From NCBI RefSeq assembly GCF_020786625.1, contig NZ_JAJGRC010000001.1, forward strand, positions 806,001 through 870,000: a stretch of DNA of 64,000 nucleotides. The letters run 5' to 3'. Below are positions 16,618 through 24,770 of this stretch, in pieces. The notes below the pieces were generated by a model that made no database searches, was not told where the DNA came from, and saw only the letters and a program-made list of their open reading frames with translations. This DNA is from Salinicoccus sp. RF5 (lineage in GTDB: Bacteria > Bacillota > Bacilli > Staphylococcales > Salinicoccaceae). Position 1 is the stretch's first letter. Each line of letters opens with the position of its first letter. Made by a program: the position numbers and the translations under genes.

Positions 16618-16643
16618 ACCGGCATCCACTTCCGATGCCGGTT
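16617..16643 (-). terminator. Terminator after the yfcC gene
   Basis: AACCGGCATC and GATGCCGGTT pair around a 7-nt loop, followed by TTTTCC on the minus strand. Confidence 0.85.
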
Positions 16644-16649
16644 CGTTTC

Positions 16650-18050
16650 CTATAGAGGACCCCAGTTGATCATGACGCCGATGGCAAGTACGGACATTGC
16701 AATGACCGACCAGATGAGGAACAGCGGCAGCAGCCACTTTGCCCACTTGATCCATGGCACGCCTGCGACTGCGAGACTCGCCATCAGCGGCCCGGAAGTC
16801 GGGAAGATGCTGTTGGAGAAGCCGTCGCCAAACTGGAACGACTGGACGGCCACCTGGCGTGTAACGCCGATCATGTCGGCAAGCGGTGTCTGGATCGGCA
16901 TGATGATCGCCGCCTGACCACTTCCCGAAGGCACGAAGAAGTTGAATACGGTGTTTGCGATGAACATGCCGATTGCTGCCAGCACAGGTGTCAGGGCACC
17001 GAGAGGCACTGACAGGGCATTGACGATGGTATCCAGAATGTTTGCCTGCTCCATCACGACAAGCACCGCACGGGCCACCCCGATGATCAGTGCGCCGTAG
17101 ACCAGATTCTTGCATCCTTCAAGAAACGTCAGAGTGAGCTTATTATAGTTCATGCCGGCAATGATACCTGCTACAAGACCAATGATGATGAAGAACGCTG
17201 CCATATGGTTCGTTGTCCATTGGAACTGGATGACGGCGAATACGAAGAAAGCCAGTGCTGCCGCCACCCAGGCCAGTATGAGTTTATGGCGCAGGGTGAA
17301 CGGCGCATCCTTCATTTCCACCACGTCCCCTTCATCTTCAAGGATGCCCATCAGGCTGCGTGACGGATCACGCATGATGCGTTTGGCATAGACCCACGTG
17401 TACCAGATGGTCACACCGACCAGCAGTATAAATGAAATGACCCTGAAAAGCATGCCGGAGAAAAGCGGCAGCTCTGCAATCGCATGCGCGATGCCGACCG
17501 TATATGGGTTCAGGAACCCAGCTGCAAAACCGATGAATGTCGCGCCAAACGTGATGGAGACCGCAACAATCGCATCGAGCTTCAGGGCACGTGCCAGCAT
17601 GACGCCGATGGCGACGAACGGAATGACTGAGTTCGCCACGGCCCCGGTTGCACCGCCCAGTGCAAACAGGATGGAGATGACAGCAATGAGCAGGAATTCC
17701 CTGCCGCGCATCTTATCCACTGCACTCATGATGCCTCCGGTTATCGCCCCGGAACGTTCAACCACTTCGAACATGCCTCCGGCAAACAGCACAAGGAATA
17801 TGAGTCCAGCCGATTCGACCATCCCGGTCTGCAGGGCCATGAATACATCCATGAAGCCGACCGGATCCTGTGCAGTACTCTCGTATGTGCCTGAAACCAC
17901 ACGCTCGACACCGTCCACCTGTTCCCTCTCAAATGCCCCGGCAGGTACGAAATATGTTGCGATCGCCGTTGCCACAAGTACAAGGAACAGGATGACATAT
18001 GTATCCGGCATCTCAAGACGCCTTTTATTTGGATGCTTCTGCTGTTTCAC
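16650..18050 (-). CDS. YfcC family carrier (arginine/ornithine or C4-dicarboxylate type)
   Basis: 466 residues from the GTG at 18,050, where GGAGG lies 9 nt upstream, inside the end of the amidohydrolase gene; the genes overlap by 26 nt. About twelve hydrophobic segments. The family patterns YFVPAGAFE, GGMFEVVERSGAI, FALGGATGAVANSVIPF and FVPSGSGQAAIIMPI match YfcC/DcuC carriers. The long frame on the opposite strand here is an artefact. Translational coupling to the M20 amidohydrolase suggests the carrier imports, or exports the product of, an acylated amino acid. Confidence 0.85.
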   Translation of the reverse strand: MKQQKHPNKRRLEMPDTYVILFLVLVATAIATYFVPAGAFEREQVDGVERVVSGTYESTAQDPVGFMDVFMALQTGMVESAGLIFLVLFAGGMFEVVERSGAITGGIMSAVDKMRGREFLLIAVISILFALGGATGAVANSVIPFVAIGVMLARALKLDAIVAVSITFGATFIGFAAGFLNPYTVGIAHAIAELPLFSGMLFRVISFILLVGVTIWYTWVYAKRIMRDPSRSLMGILEDEGDVVEMKDAPFTLRHKLILAWVAAALAFFVFAVIQFQWTTNHMAAFFIIIGLVAGIIAGMNYNKLTLTFLEGCKNLVYGALIIGVARAVLVVMEQANILDTIVNALSVPLGALTPVLAAIGMFIANTVFNFFVPSGSGQAAIIMPIQTPLADMIGVTRQVAVQSFQFGDGFSNSIFPTSGPLMASLAVAGVPWIKWAKWLLPLFLIWSVIAMSVLAIGVMINWGPL

Positions 18051-19239
18051 AATCCGCAACCTCCAGTCCATCCATATGATGCAGCACCGCGAGGATGAAG
18101 ACTTTGCCGATTTCAATCATGGCACGTTCATCCACATCGAATTTCGGATGGTGATGCGGATGGACGGCATCGACCTCCGGATTGCGTGCCCCCACGAAGA
18201 AGAAGGAACCTGGCACATGCTCAAGGTAGTAGGCAAAATCCTCAGAAGTCATCATCGGTATCTTCTCCTCCATCGTCATGTCCGGCAGATGTTGTTCCGC
18301 AAGCACTTTGAGCTGTTCCGTCTCCGCTTCACTGTTGATCAGCGGTACACAGCCGTACGTAAAGTCAACCTTTGCCGCCGCGCCATTCTGTGCGGCCGTC
18401 GATTCACTCATCATTCGGATCCACTGCTCCATAACATCCTTCGATTCCGCATCGAATGTACGCGTCGTCCCAGAAATCGTTGCCGTATCTGGAATGACAT
18501 TCGTCGCCTCCCCGCTATGGAACTTCCCGATCGTGACGACATTCGCTGTGTTCGGGTCCATCTTGCGGCTGACGATCTGCTGCAGGTTCACCACAAGCTG
18601 ACTCATCGTCACAAGCGGATCTACTGTAGTGTGGGGAATGGCGCCGTGTCCACCCTTCCCCTGGATGGTGATTTCAAAATTATCCCCGCCTGCCATCGCC
18701 GGTCCCGGTATGAAGCCGATTGTTCCATAGTCGTCATCTGCCCATACGTGGGCACCATATATGTAATCCACACCTTCCAGACAGCCATCGGCAATCATCA
18801 GCTGGGCACCACCCGGCGGCAGCTCCTCTGCGAACTGGTGAATGAACACCACAGTGCCCGCCAACTCCTCCTTCACACCTGCAAGCACAGTCTCAACCGC
18901 CATCAGAGCGGCTGTATGCACATCATGTCCACACGCATGGCTCACACCGTCAATCGTCGATTTATATGGAACATCTTTCTCGTCCTGGATCGGAAGGGCA
19001 TCAAAATCCGCACGCAGCGCCACCGTCGGTCCCGGCTTCCCCCCATGCAGGGTGCCGACTACACCGTTACCGCCGACATGGGTCCTGTATTCAATCCCGA
19101 GTGATTCCAGGTGCTGCCTGACATACTCCGGCGTAAACTGCTCCTTGAAGGATAGTTCCGGGTACATATGCAGATGCCTGCGCGCCTTCACCATCTCGGG
19201 GAATAGATTCTCCAGCTGCTCAAATAAAGTCTCTTTCAT
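18025..19239 (-). CDS. M20 family amidohydrolase (hippurate hydrolase/aminoacylase type)
   Basis: 404 residues from the ATG at 19,239 (MKETLFEQLENLFPEMVKARRHLHMYPELS); the upstream frame lacks a site. The M20D pattern is clear: RADFDALP, the metal motif HACGHDVHTAALM, the EE pair in QFAEELPPGGA, GAHVWADDD, and the late HPHHHPKFDVDE. It removes acyl or carbamoyl groups from amino acids, cutting an amide at a two-metal site. The paralogue at 29,959 has the same N-terminus but a different transport partner. Confidence 0.9.
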   Translation of the reverse strand: MKETLFEQLENLFPEMVKARRHLHMYPELSFKEQFTPEYVRQHLESLGIEYRTHVGGNGVVGTLHGGKPGPTVALRADFDALPIQDEKDVPYKSTIDGVSHACGHDVHTAALMAVETVLAGVKEELAGTVVFIHQFAEELPPGGAQLMIADGCLEGVDYIYGAHVWADDDYGTIGFIPGPAMAGGDNFEITIQGKGGHGAIPHTTVDPLVTMSQLVVNLQQIVSRKMDPNTANVVTIGKFHSGEATNVIPDTATISGTTRTFDAESKDVMEQWIRMMSESTAAQNGAAAKVDFTYGCVPLINSEAETEQLKVLAEQHLPDMTMEEKIPMMTSEDFAYYLEHVPGSFFFVGARNPEVDAVHPHHHPKFDVDERAMIEIGKVFILAVLHHMDGLEVADCETAEASK

Positions 19240-19382
19240 TCTGATCAGTCCCTTTTTCATTATGATACATATTATTACATAAATATTCATATATATAAAT
19301 ATTATTTTTAAATTTCCCCATAATAAAAACATCCCAGTATATGAGATGTATCCCCAAATAGGCATTTATTTGAAAGACCAAT

Positions 19383-19429
19383 AAAAAAGGCATCTCAAAT
19401 GGTCTCTTTCTCTCTTACATTTGAGATGC
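19383..19429 (-). terminator. Terminator upstream of the amidohydrolase gene
   Basis: GCATCTCAAAT and ATTTGAGATGC form a perfect 11-bp stem, and the minus-strand tail is CTTTTTTATT. It lies 144 nt upstream of the amidohydrolase start and so ends some transcript arriving from the 19,445-19,693 region, or acts as a leader attenuator. Confidence 0.75.
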
Positions 19430-19444
19430 ATAAATTTCCCTTTC

Positions 19445-19693
19445 TCACTTATTCCATTGTGGTGTGGATGAGACCACAGTGGATGTCATGGACGGAGAAT
19501 GATCCTCAACCGATCCCCTAGCTTCTCTCTGTCTTCTGCTCAGTTCATTTTTCCCACACAAAAATCCCCTTAAGATTGCCCTGAAACCAGCCACTAACCA
19601 CAAAGGACCCCCGACCAAGGAAAAGCTGGTCTGCGTGCAGAATGCAACTTCATTTGTGCTGAGGAATCCTGCTCGAACTTTCGTACAATACAT
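19445..19693 (-). other. Possible transcript or mobile-element remnant; doubtful 82-residue frame
   Basis: An open frame of 82 codons, Cys- and Ser-rich with no ribosome site and no family, ends 15 nt before a strong minus-strand terminator. That position suggests a real transcript, perhaps non-coding or the remnant of an insertion element. Composition is near 48 % GC against a much more AT-rich surround. Further left, AT-rich DNA contains an 11-bp inverted repeat (ATAAAGCTTCA at 19,741-19,751 and TGAAGCTTTAT at 19,784-19,794). No promoter is convincing. It is uncertain whether anything here is functional. Confidence 0.35.
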
Positions 19694-20290
19694 ATGAGAC
19701 GCTGTATAGATATATGTTATTCAAAATATTTATTATTATAATAAAGCTTCATGCACCATTCACGATCCTCCTCCTGCTTGGCTTGAAGCTTTATAAATAA
19801 TTAAATAATGTAGCAAACTTTCATGTTATGCAAAGTCCATTTCCCTTTTCCTCTGTCACTTTTAACTTGCTATCATTATATAACATGGAGTGTACCTTTA
19901 CAATATAAATTATACAAATATTATGAACAGTTGAAATATTTACAAGCTATTACTTTTATTTTTAAACGATTGTATGAAATTATATATCCCTTATTTAGAT
20001 TTAATCTACTGTTCCTTAATATTCTGCACATGTCAATTATGCATATTTTATTAAAAAGAATGCATGGCGCCCTGCCTATTAATCTCTCACTCAAGGGTGG
20101 TCATATCTTTGAAAAATTTTTCATCGACAAAAATTCAGTATATTCATTATGAGACCCTCTGACGGTACTGTGGCTCAACACTTACTAATGATTACCAGGT
20201 TTTATTTTTGTAAATTATTTTAAATTAGAATTTTCATGGAAGATTATTAAGTTTTTCCCTGATTTGCCTACTTCATTTGCAATTTCGGTG
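19694..20290. other. AT-rich gap without a supported gene
   Basis: About 600 bp of about 30 % GC. One 109-codon frame (19,823-20,152, plus) is hydrophobic and aromatic-rich, lacks a ribosome site and looks like chance. An 11-bp inverted repeat at 19,741-19,794 is the only structure. The composition is unlike that of the neighbours, so the segment may be foreign or decayed. Confidence 0.5.
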
Positions 20291-20305
20291 AATTTTCAGA
20301 AAATA
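20291..20305. promoter_or_regulatory. CodY box upstream of the acetamidase gene
   Basis: AATTTTCAGAAAATA matches 14 of 15 bases of the CodY consensus AATTTTCWGAAAATT. It lies 72 nt before the acetamidase start. CodY represses nitrogen and amino-acid uptake genes when GTP and branched-chain amino acids are plentiful, which suits an amide-degrading enzyme. Confidence 0.7.
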
Positions 20306-20377
20306 ATGAGCCTTGCACTCTTATATGCCTTCCGACCGTGGTAAAATAGAGATAACACTATAAAGGGGATGATTCAA

Positions 20378-21679
20378 ATGTCAGAGCGGCAAGCGAAGCA
20401 GACAGTCTATGTCGACCAGTTCACCAATGGAATCCTCGATCCAGGCGAGGAGATGCAGTATACCGTCAAGGATGGCGGCCATATCGTCGCCAACACGGCC
20501 CCCGGCTGCTGGGGGCCAATGATCACGCCTGAGCTTAAAGGCGGTCATGAAGTGACGAAACCGGTATTCGTCGAGGGCGCAGAAGTTGGCGATGCCATAG
20601 CAATCCATATCAACTCGATACGTGTAACTTCGATGGCTACGGCTTCCGGCAACGATAAGCCGATGGAAGGCAGGTTCACAGGTGATCCATTCGTCGCCGG
20701 TATCTGCCCGAACTGTGGTGCAAAGAACCCTCGCTCAAGAATCGAAGGCATCGGCCAGGGGGCAGTCAGGTGCGTGGAATGCGGGGAAGATGTCACTCCC
20801 TTCACCTTCACCAATGCATATACGATGGCTTTCGATGAAAAACGGACGTTCGGCCTGACTTTGGGTAAGGAAGGAGCGGAAAATATTGCACATGAAGCGA
20901 AACGCTACATGTCTACACCGGAAAACTCCATACAGAATCCAGTCGTCACCTTTGCTCCCCACGATATCGTCGGCGCCCTGGCGCGTGTCGTCCCATTCCT
21001 GGGGCAGTTGGGAACCACTCCTGCGAGACCTTTCCCGGATTCCCATAATGCGGGGGACTTCGGCCAGTTCCTGATTGATGCCCCCCATGAATACGGCATT
21101 ACGGAAGATCAGCTGGTCGACCGCACCGATGGCCATATGGACATCAACCGGGTACGTGAAGGTGTGACAGTCATCTGCCCCGTCAAAGTGCAGGGGGGCG
21201 GCGTCTATCTCGGAGATATGCACGCCATGCAGGGGAACGGTGAAATTGCAGGCCACACGACAGATGTATCAGGCATCGTCGACTTGAGGGTCGAGATCAT
21301 AAAGAACCTCGTCATCGAAGGACCCATCATCCTTCCTCTTGAGGAGGACCTCCCTGTACTCGCTAAACCATTTACCGAGAAGGAGATTGAGAAGGCGCAG
21401 GCCCTGGCAGCAGAGTGGCGTATTGAAGAAATCGAGAAGACGTACCCGGTTTCTTTCGTCGGTACAGGTGCCGATCTGAATGGAGCGACTCTCAATGGCA
21501 TGGAACGCGCAGCCTCCCTCTTCAAGATTGATGTGCCGGAAGTCATGAACCGTGCGACAATTACAGGCTCCATCGATATCGGTCGGAACCCCGGTGTCGT
21601 CACCGTCACGTTCCTCGCCCCGAGAGATTATCTGAGTAAGGCAGGCATTCTGGATCAGGTTGAAGAAATGTACAGGTAG
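20378..21679 (+). CDS. Acetamidase/formamidase family protein with zinc-ribbon insert
   Basis: 433 residues from the ATG at 20,378 (AAGGGG 8 nt upstream; the ATG at 20,369 would leave none). It should hydrolyse short amides to ammonia and acid. Family marks include GDAIAIHI (about 71-78), PHDIVGALARVVPF (near 187-200), and GGGVYLGDMHAMQGNGEIAGHTTD (near 272-295). An insert CPNC...CVEC (C110, C113, C132, C135) should bind zinc. A CodY box upstream and the nearby amidohydrolases point to nitrogen scavenging. Confidence 0.88.
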   Translation: MSERQAKQTVYVDQFTNGILDPGEEMQYTVKDGGHIVANTAPGCWGPMITPELKGGHEVTKPVFVEGAEVGDAIAIHINSIRVTSMATASGNDKPMEGRFTGDPFVAGICPNCGAKNPRSRIEGIGQGAVRCVECGEDVTPFTFTNAYTMAFDEKRTFGLTLGKEGAENIAHEAKRYMSTPENSIQNPVVTFAPHDIVGALARVVPFLGQLGTTPARPFPDSHNAGDFGQFLIDAPHEYGITEDQLVDRTDGHMDINRVREGVTVICPVKVQGGGVYLGDMHAMQGNGEIAGHTTDVSGIVDLRVEIIKNLVIEGPIILPLEEDLPVLAKPFTEKEIEKAQALAAEWRIEEIEKTYPVSFVGTGADLNGATLNGMERAASLFKIDVPEVMNRATITGSIDIGRNPGVVTVTFLAPRDYLSKAGILDQVEEMYR

Positions 21680-21689
21680 CACACAAAAA

Positions 21690-21718
21690 AAACGCCTTCC
21701 CTCGTGGAAGGCGTTTTG
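21690..21718. terminator. Bidirectional terminator
   Basis: ACGCCTTCC and GGAAGGCGT around a 5-nt loop, with A- and T-rich flanks on both sides. It sits between the convergent acetamidase and PH-domain genes. Confidence 0.88.
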
Positions 21719-22087
21719 CTATTTCAGTACGGCTTCAGCGATGAGCCGATCAAATTTGCGTATATCCACTTTCTTGCCGAGGTTGAGTTTGATGTGGCCC
21801 ACCTTCGTCCATAGTTCCACTTCTGCATTCACATCGAACATGCCCGCCGCATTCTCCGTCGACCACATGTCGATGGAACTGTACGGGAGGGAATACATTT
21901 CCACCTTCTTGCCAGTCATGCCCTGGGCATCACGGATGATCATACGTTTGTCGGTGAAGATTGCTGCGTCCCTCAACGTCTTGTATGCAGCAATCGGACG
22001 TTCGTCCCCTATCAGAATATCAGCGATGTCATTTGGGATATCCGTCTCGAACTGTAGCGTCCATGCAAGTATATTTGCCGTCTCCAT
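21719..22087 (-). CDS. Bacterial PH domain protein
   Basis: 122 residues from the ATG at 22,087 with GGAGG 8 nt upstream; the frame extends to 22,129 without a site. The pattern LIGDERPIAAYKTLRDAAIFTDKRMIIRD, then SSIDMW and VELWTKVGHIKLNL, fits bacterial pleckstrin-homology folds (the YdjZ/YozO-type single-domain proteins). No membrane segment is visible. The role is unknown. Confidence 0.75.
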   Translation of the reverse strand: METANILAWTLQFETDIPNDIADILIGDERPIAAYKTLRDAAIFTDKRMIIRDAQGMTGKKVEMYSLPYSSIDMWSTENAAGMFDVNAEVELWTKVGHIKLNLGKKVDIRKFDRLIAEAVLK

Positions 22088-22156
22088 AATCCGCCTCCAT
22101 TCATATCGTATATTTCCAGTATAATACAAATACTTGATGCTTGTCTTGTTGCAGCA

Positions 22157-22246
22157 GAGTAGTTAGGCCTCCAATCGTCATTGGCGGAAACTACGAGTGA
22201 CAATTAGACCTCCAACTGTCATTGGCGGAAACTACGAGTGACAATT
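22157..22246 (-). repeat. Dispersed 41-bp palindromic repeat, two units
   Basis: TGACAATTA occurs at 22,198 and 22,239, exactly 41 bp apart; a degenerate first half lies near 22,157. Each unit has CCTCCAACTGTCATTGGCGG and AAACTACGAG. It is the same orientation and sequence family as 2,049-2,138. It lies between the start of the PH gene and the end of gltS. Confidence 0.85.
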
Positions 22247-22274
22247 AGCGCCCTCTCCCCTCTTTTCCCATCAT

Positions 22275-22303
22275 AAAAGCCCGCCCCTTATCCGGGAGCG
22301 GGC
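22275..22303 (-). terminator. Terminator after gltS
   Basis: GCCCGC and GCGGGC pair around a 13-nt loop, with TTTTATG following on the minus strand. Confidence 0.75.
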
Positions 22304-22318
22304 CTTCTTATTCTACAT

Positions 22319-23656
22319 CTATGCATTCCTCTTTAAATGCAGCCATCCTCTTGTATACGAGAAGATGATGATGGCAATGCTCAAGGCGATTGTGATTACC
22401 GTGAACAGCCAATGCTGCCCATTCAGAATGAAGAGCGGCGCGAAAGTGATCAGCGCAATTTCAACAGGTGCGATCGGGATATAGGCAAGCCCGTAATCTT
22501 CGAGTGTGCCACTTTCGAGCTTCGGATCGACGATGCGGAGCAGGGCGATGCCCATTGCGACGGCGCCTGTAATCCATCCGAATGTGAATATGCCTTTTTC
22601 AAACCATTGCTCCTGGAAATAATACTGGGAGACGAGCCGGTAGAAGGTGTATGTGAACAGAATCCCGAACGCCATCAATATGAGGAACGGCACCAGGTTC
22701 TGTGCGACGACCGTCAGGTTGATGGAGGCGATGCCGAATGCCACGAGAACATCGGTAGCACTGCCGCTCACCTTAGCCATCACACTCTTATCGATGTATT
22801 TGTCCATGTCGGCTGCCTGAAGCAGCAGGCTCAAGGCCAATCCGACGAGGAAAGCGAGGGAGAATGCAGGTATGGCAAGTCCTTCATATAGTGATTCTCC
22901 GAACTGGCTCAAGTAGTAGCCGATCATCGTGACGAAGACGACGAGCGCCATATGGAAGACGAGCGGATCGATGGAAATCGCGGATACTGTATCCTTTCCG
23001 CCCCACTCACGTTTGTCTTCCGGGATGAGGCCGGTCCTCAGTTCCTCCGGCAGCTCATCGAATCTTGAAATGTAATTCGCATAGCCTTCGTTCGCACTTT
23101 TCCTGATCAGGGCCAGACCGACCCCGATGGCCAGTATGGCACCAAGCGTTGCAGATGTCATCGCAAGGGAAGTGGCTTCTTCCCAGCCCTGCTGGACAAA
23201 TGCATCCCCGAGTGCAGCGGCGGTGCCGTGTCCGCCGACGAATCCGGCGGCAAGGATGAGGCCGAAGCCTGTGTGCACATCAAATGCCGGCACAAGAAGC
23301 ACCAATGCAAACAACAGCCCGAGACCCCACATCAGGAGCATCGCAATCTGTGAATACGACCAAAGACCCCCGACCTTATTGATCATCTTCCTGATGTTAA
23401 AACGTCCCGTAGTGAGCGGGATCGCAGCGAACACGATTGCGATCAGGACACCGGGATAATCTCCGATGAACGCTGAAAACGGCAGTAAGCCGAGCATATT
23501 CGGCCCGAGGATCAGACCGAGTATGCCGGCGATGATGCTTGCCGGCATGAATGAACGCTGCAGGAGGCCGATGCGCGCACGCAGGAACATCCCGACGAGC
23601 AGCAGCATCGCAATGAGACCGAGATCGGTCACAAGATTCCATATTGTAAATTCCAT
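22319..23656 (-). CDS. gltS: Sodium:glutamate symporter (ESS family)
   Basis: 445 residues from the ATG at 23,656 with GAGGTG upstream; the upstream frame lacks a site. About eleven hydrophobic segments. The ESS pattern LILGPNMLGLLP (about 46-57), GFVGGHGTAAALGDAF (about 139-154) and SGSATDVLVAFGIASI matches GltS; the repeated GGHGTAAA and SATDV segments form the substrate site. It should take up glutamate with Na+. No glutamate pathway gene is adjacent. The name is assigned by family. Confidence 0.8.
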   Translation of the reverse strand: MEFTIWNLVTDLGLIAMLLLVGMFLRARIGLLQRSFMPASIIAGILGLILGPNMLGLLPFSAFIGDYPGVLIAIVFAAIPLTTGRFNIRKMINKVGGLWSYSQIAMLLMWGLGLLFALVLLVPAFDVHTGFGLILAAGFVGGHGTAAALGDAFVQQGWEEATSLAMTSATLGAILAIGVGLALIRKSANEGYANYISRFDELPEELRTGLIPEDKREWGGKDTVSAISIDPLVFHMALVVFVTMIGYYLSQFGESLYEGLAIPAFSLAFLVGLALSLLLQAADMDKYIDKSVMAKVSGSATDVLVAFGIASINLTVVAQNLVPFLILMAFGILFTYTFYRLVSQYYFQEQWFEKGIFTFGWITGAVAMGIALLRIVDPKLESGTLEDYGLAYIPIAPVEIALITFAPLFILNGQHWLFTVITIALSIAIIIFSYTRGWLHLKRNA

Positions 23657-23751
23657 GATGCAACACCTCTTTCTAAAGTCAACTAAGCTAATATAGCATA
23701 AAGGTCGTTGACGATGAAAGCGATTAAGCAAGGCACTTTTACAATATCATA

Positions 23752-24735
23752 TCAGGGCTGCTGTAGATAAATTCCGGCAAGCCGTTCGAATGAACGCTGC
23801 TTCTCCTTCCAATCATGGAGATTGCACAGGATGAGCCAGTCGTCGCATCCATAAAGCTCCCGGTAGTGGTCGAGCTCCCTTTGGACTGTCTCCGGTCCGC
23901 CGATGATCATGCGCCGGCGGTTCTCCGCCACTTTTTCATGTTCCTTACCCGTCAGCTTTCCATACTTCTTCTGTGCCGCCTCCGGCGTCGGAACCTGGCT
24001 GTCGAGCCCCTTCTCCACGTTCAGGAGCCAGATGTCCTGTTCCTTTGCGAGCGTCTCTGCATGGGCATCATCCTCACCGCAAACGACGAAGACACATGCA
24101 CGGGCGACGGGCTTTTCCATGAACCCTGGTTCGAATGCATCATGGTAGGCGCGGAACGCCTCCACGCCGCGGTCAGGGCGGATGAAGTGGCCGAATACGT
24201 ATCCGATGCCGAGTATGCCGGCAAGTACTGCACTGTTCTCTCCAAGGCCGAGCGAAAAGAGCTCCGGGCGTCCAGTGGTACGCGGCGCGGCCCGCACCTT
24301 CGCACTGCCGTCCAGGTGCTGGATCAGATCCTTCAATTTATCCGGATATTCGGCCATCTGGTTCGGCTTGCCGTCAGCCAGCAGCCTGCGGAGGAACTCC
24401 CCGCCGCCGGGCGAACGCCCGACACCTGCTTCGATGCGGCCAGGGAAGAGCGACTCGAGCTGTGCGACCTGTGAAGCGACCTTGAACGAGCTGTACTGCG
24501 GCAGCAGGATGCCCCCGCTGCCCACTTTGAGCCTGCTGGTCCGGGAAGCCACTGCAGCCATCATGATCTCCGGTGCACTTGATGCCATGCCGCGCGTAGC
24601 ATGATGCTCTGCAAACCAGTAGCGTTCGTATCCAAGACGCTCCGCCTTCTGTGCCATTTCAATCGTATGTGATGCCGTCTCTTCAGCCGTCTTGCCCTTC
24701 GGCTGCGGCATTTGATCCAGGATGCCCAATTTCAT
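23752..24735 (-). CDS. Luciferase-like (LLM) flavin-dependent oxidoreductase, MsnO8 type
   Basis: 327 residues, typical for the family. Motifs: MKLGILDQMPQPKG, RYWFAEHHATRGMASSAPEIMMA (about 39-61), GSGGILLPQYSSFKVASQ, ESLFPGRIEAGVGRSPGG, and GIGYVFGHF. The fold is the FMN-binding TIM barrel that uses reduced flavin supplied by a reductase. The substrate is unknown. An AAAGGAT site precedes the ATG. It is 17 nt past the SLC13/RCK gene stop at 24,771, on the same strand, but there is no clear functional link. Confidence 0.9.
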   Translation of the reverse strand: MKLGILDQMPQPKGKTAEETASHTIEMAQKAERLGYERYWFAEHHATRGMASSAPEIMMAAVASRTSRLKVGSGGILLPQYSSFKVASQVAQLESLFPGRIEAGVGRSPGGGEFLRRLLADGKPNQMAEYPDKLKDLIQHLDGSAKVRAAPRTTGRPELFSLGLGENSAVLAGILGIGYVFGHFIRPDRGVEAFRAYHDAFEPGFMEKPVARACVFVVCGEDDAHAETLAKEQDIWLLNVEKGLDSQVPTPEAAQKKYGKLTGKEHEKVAENRRRMIIGGPETVQRELDHYRELYGCDDWLILCNLHDWKEKQRSFERLAGIYLQQP

Positions 24736-24770
24736 CTTCTTCTATCCTTTCTTTCCCTGTGTACTTTATT

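Noticed and set aside
17398-19104. 568-codon open frame on the plus strand
   Set aside because: It lies antisense to the yfcC carrier and M20 amidohydrolase genes, which carry clear family motifs; its own product has no signature and no ribosome site.
19823-20152. 109-codon hydrophobic frame
   Set aside because: No ribosome site or family, in an AT-rich gap where chance frames of this kind are common.
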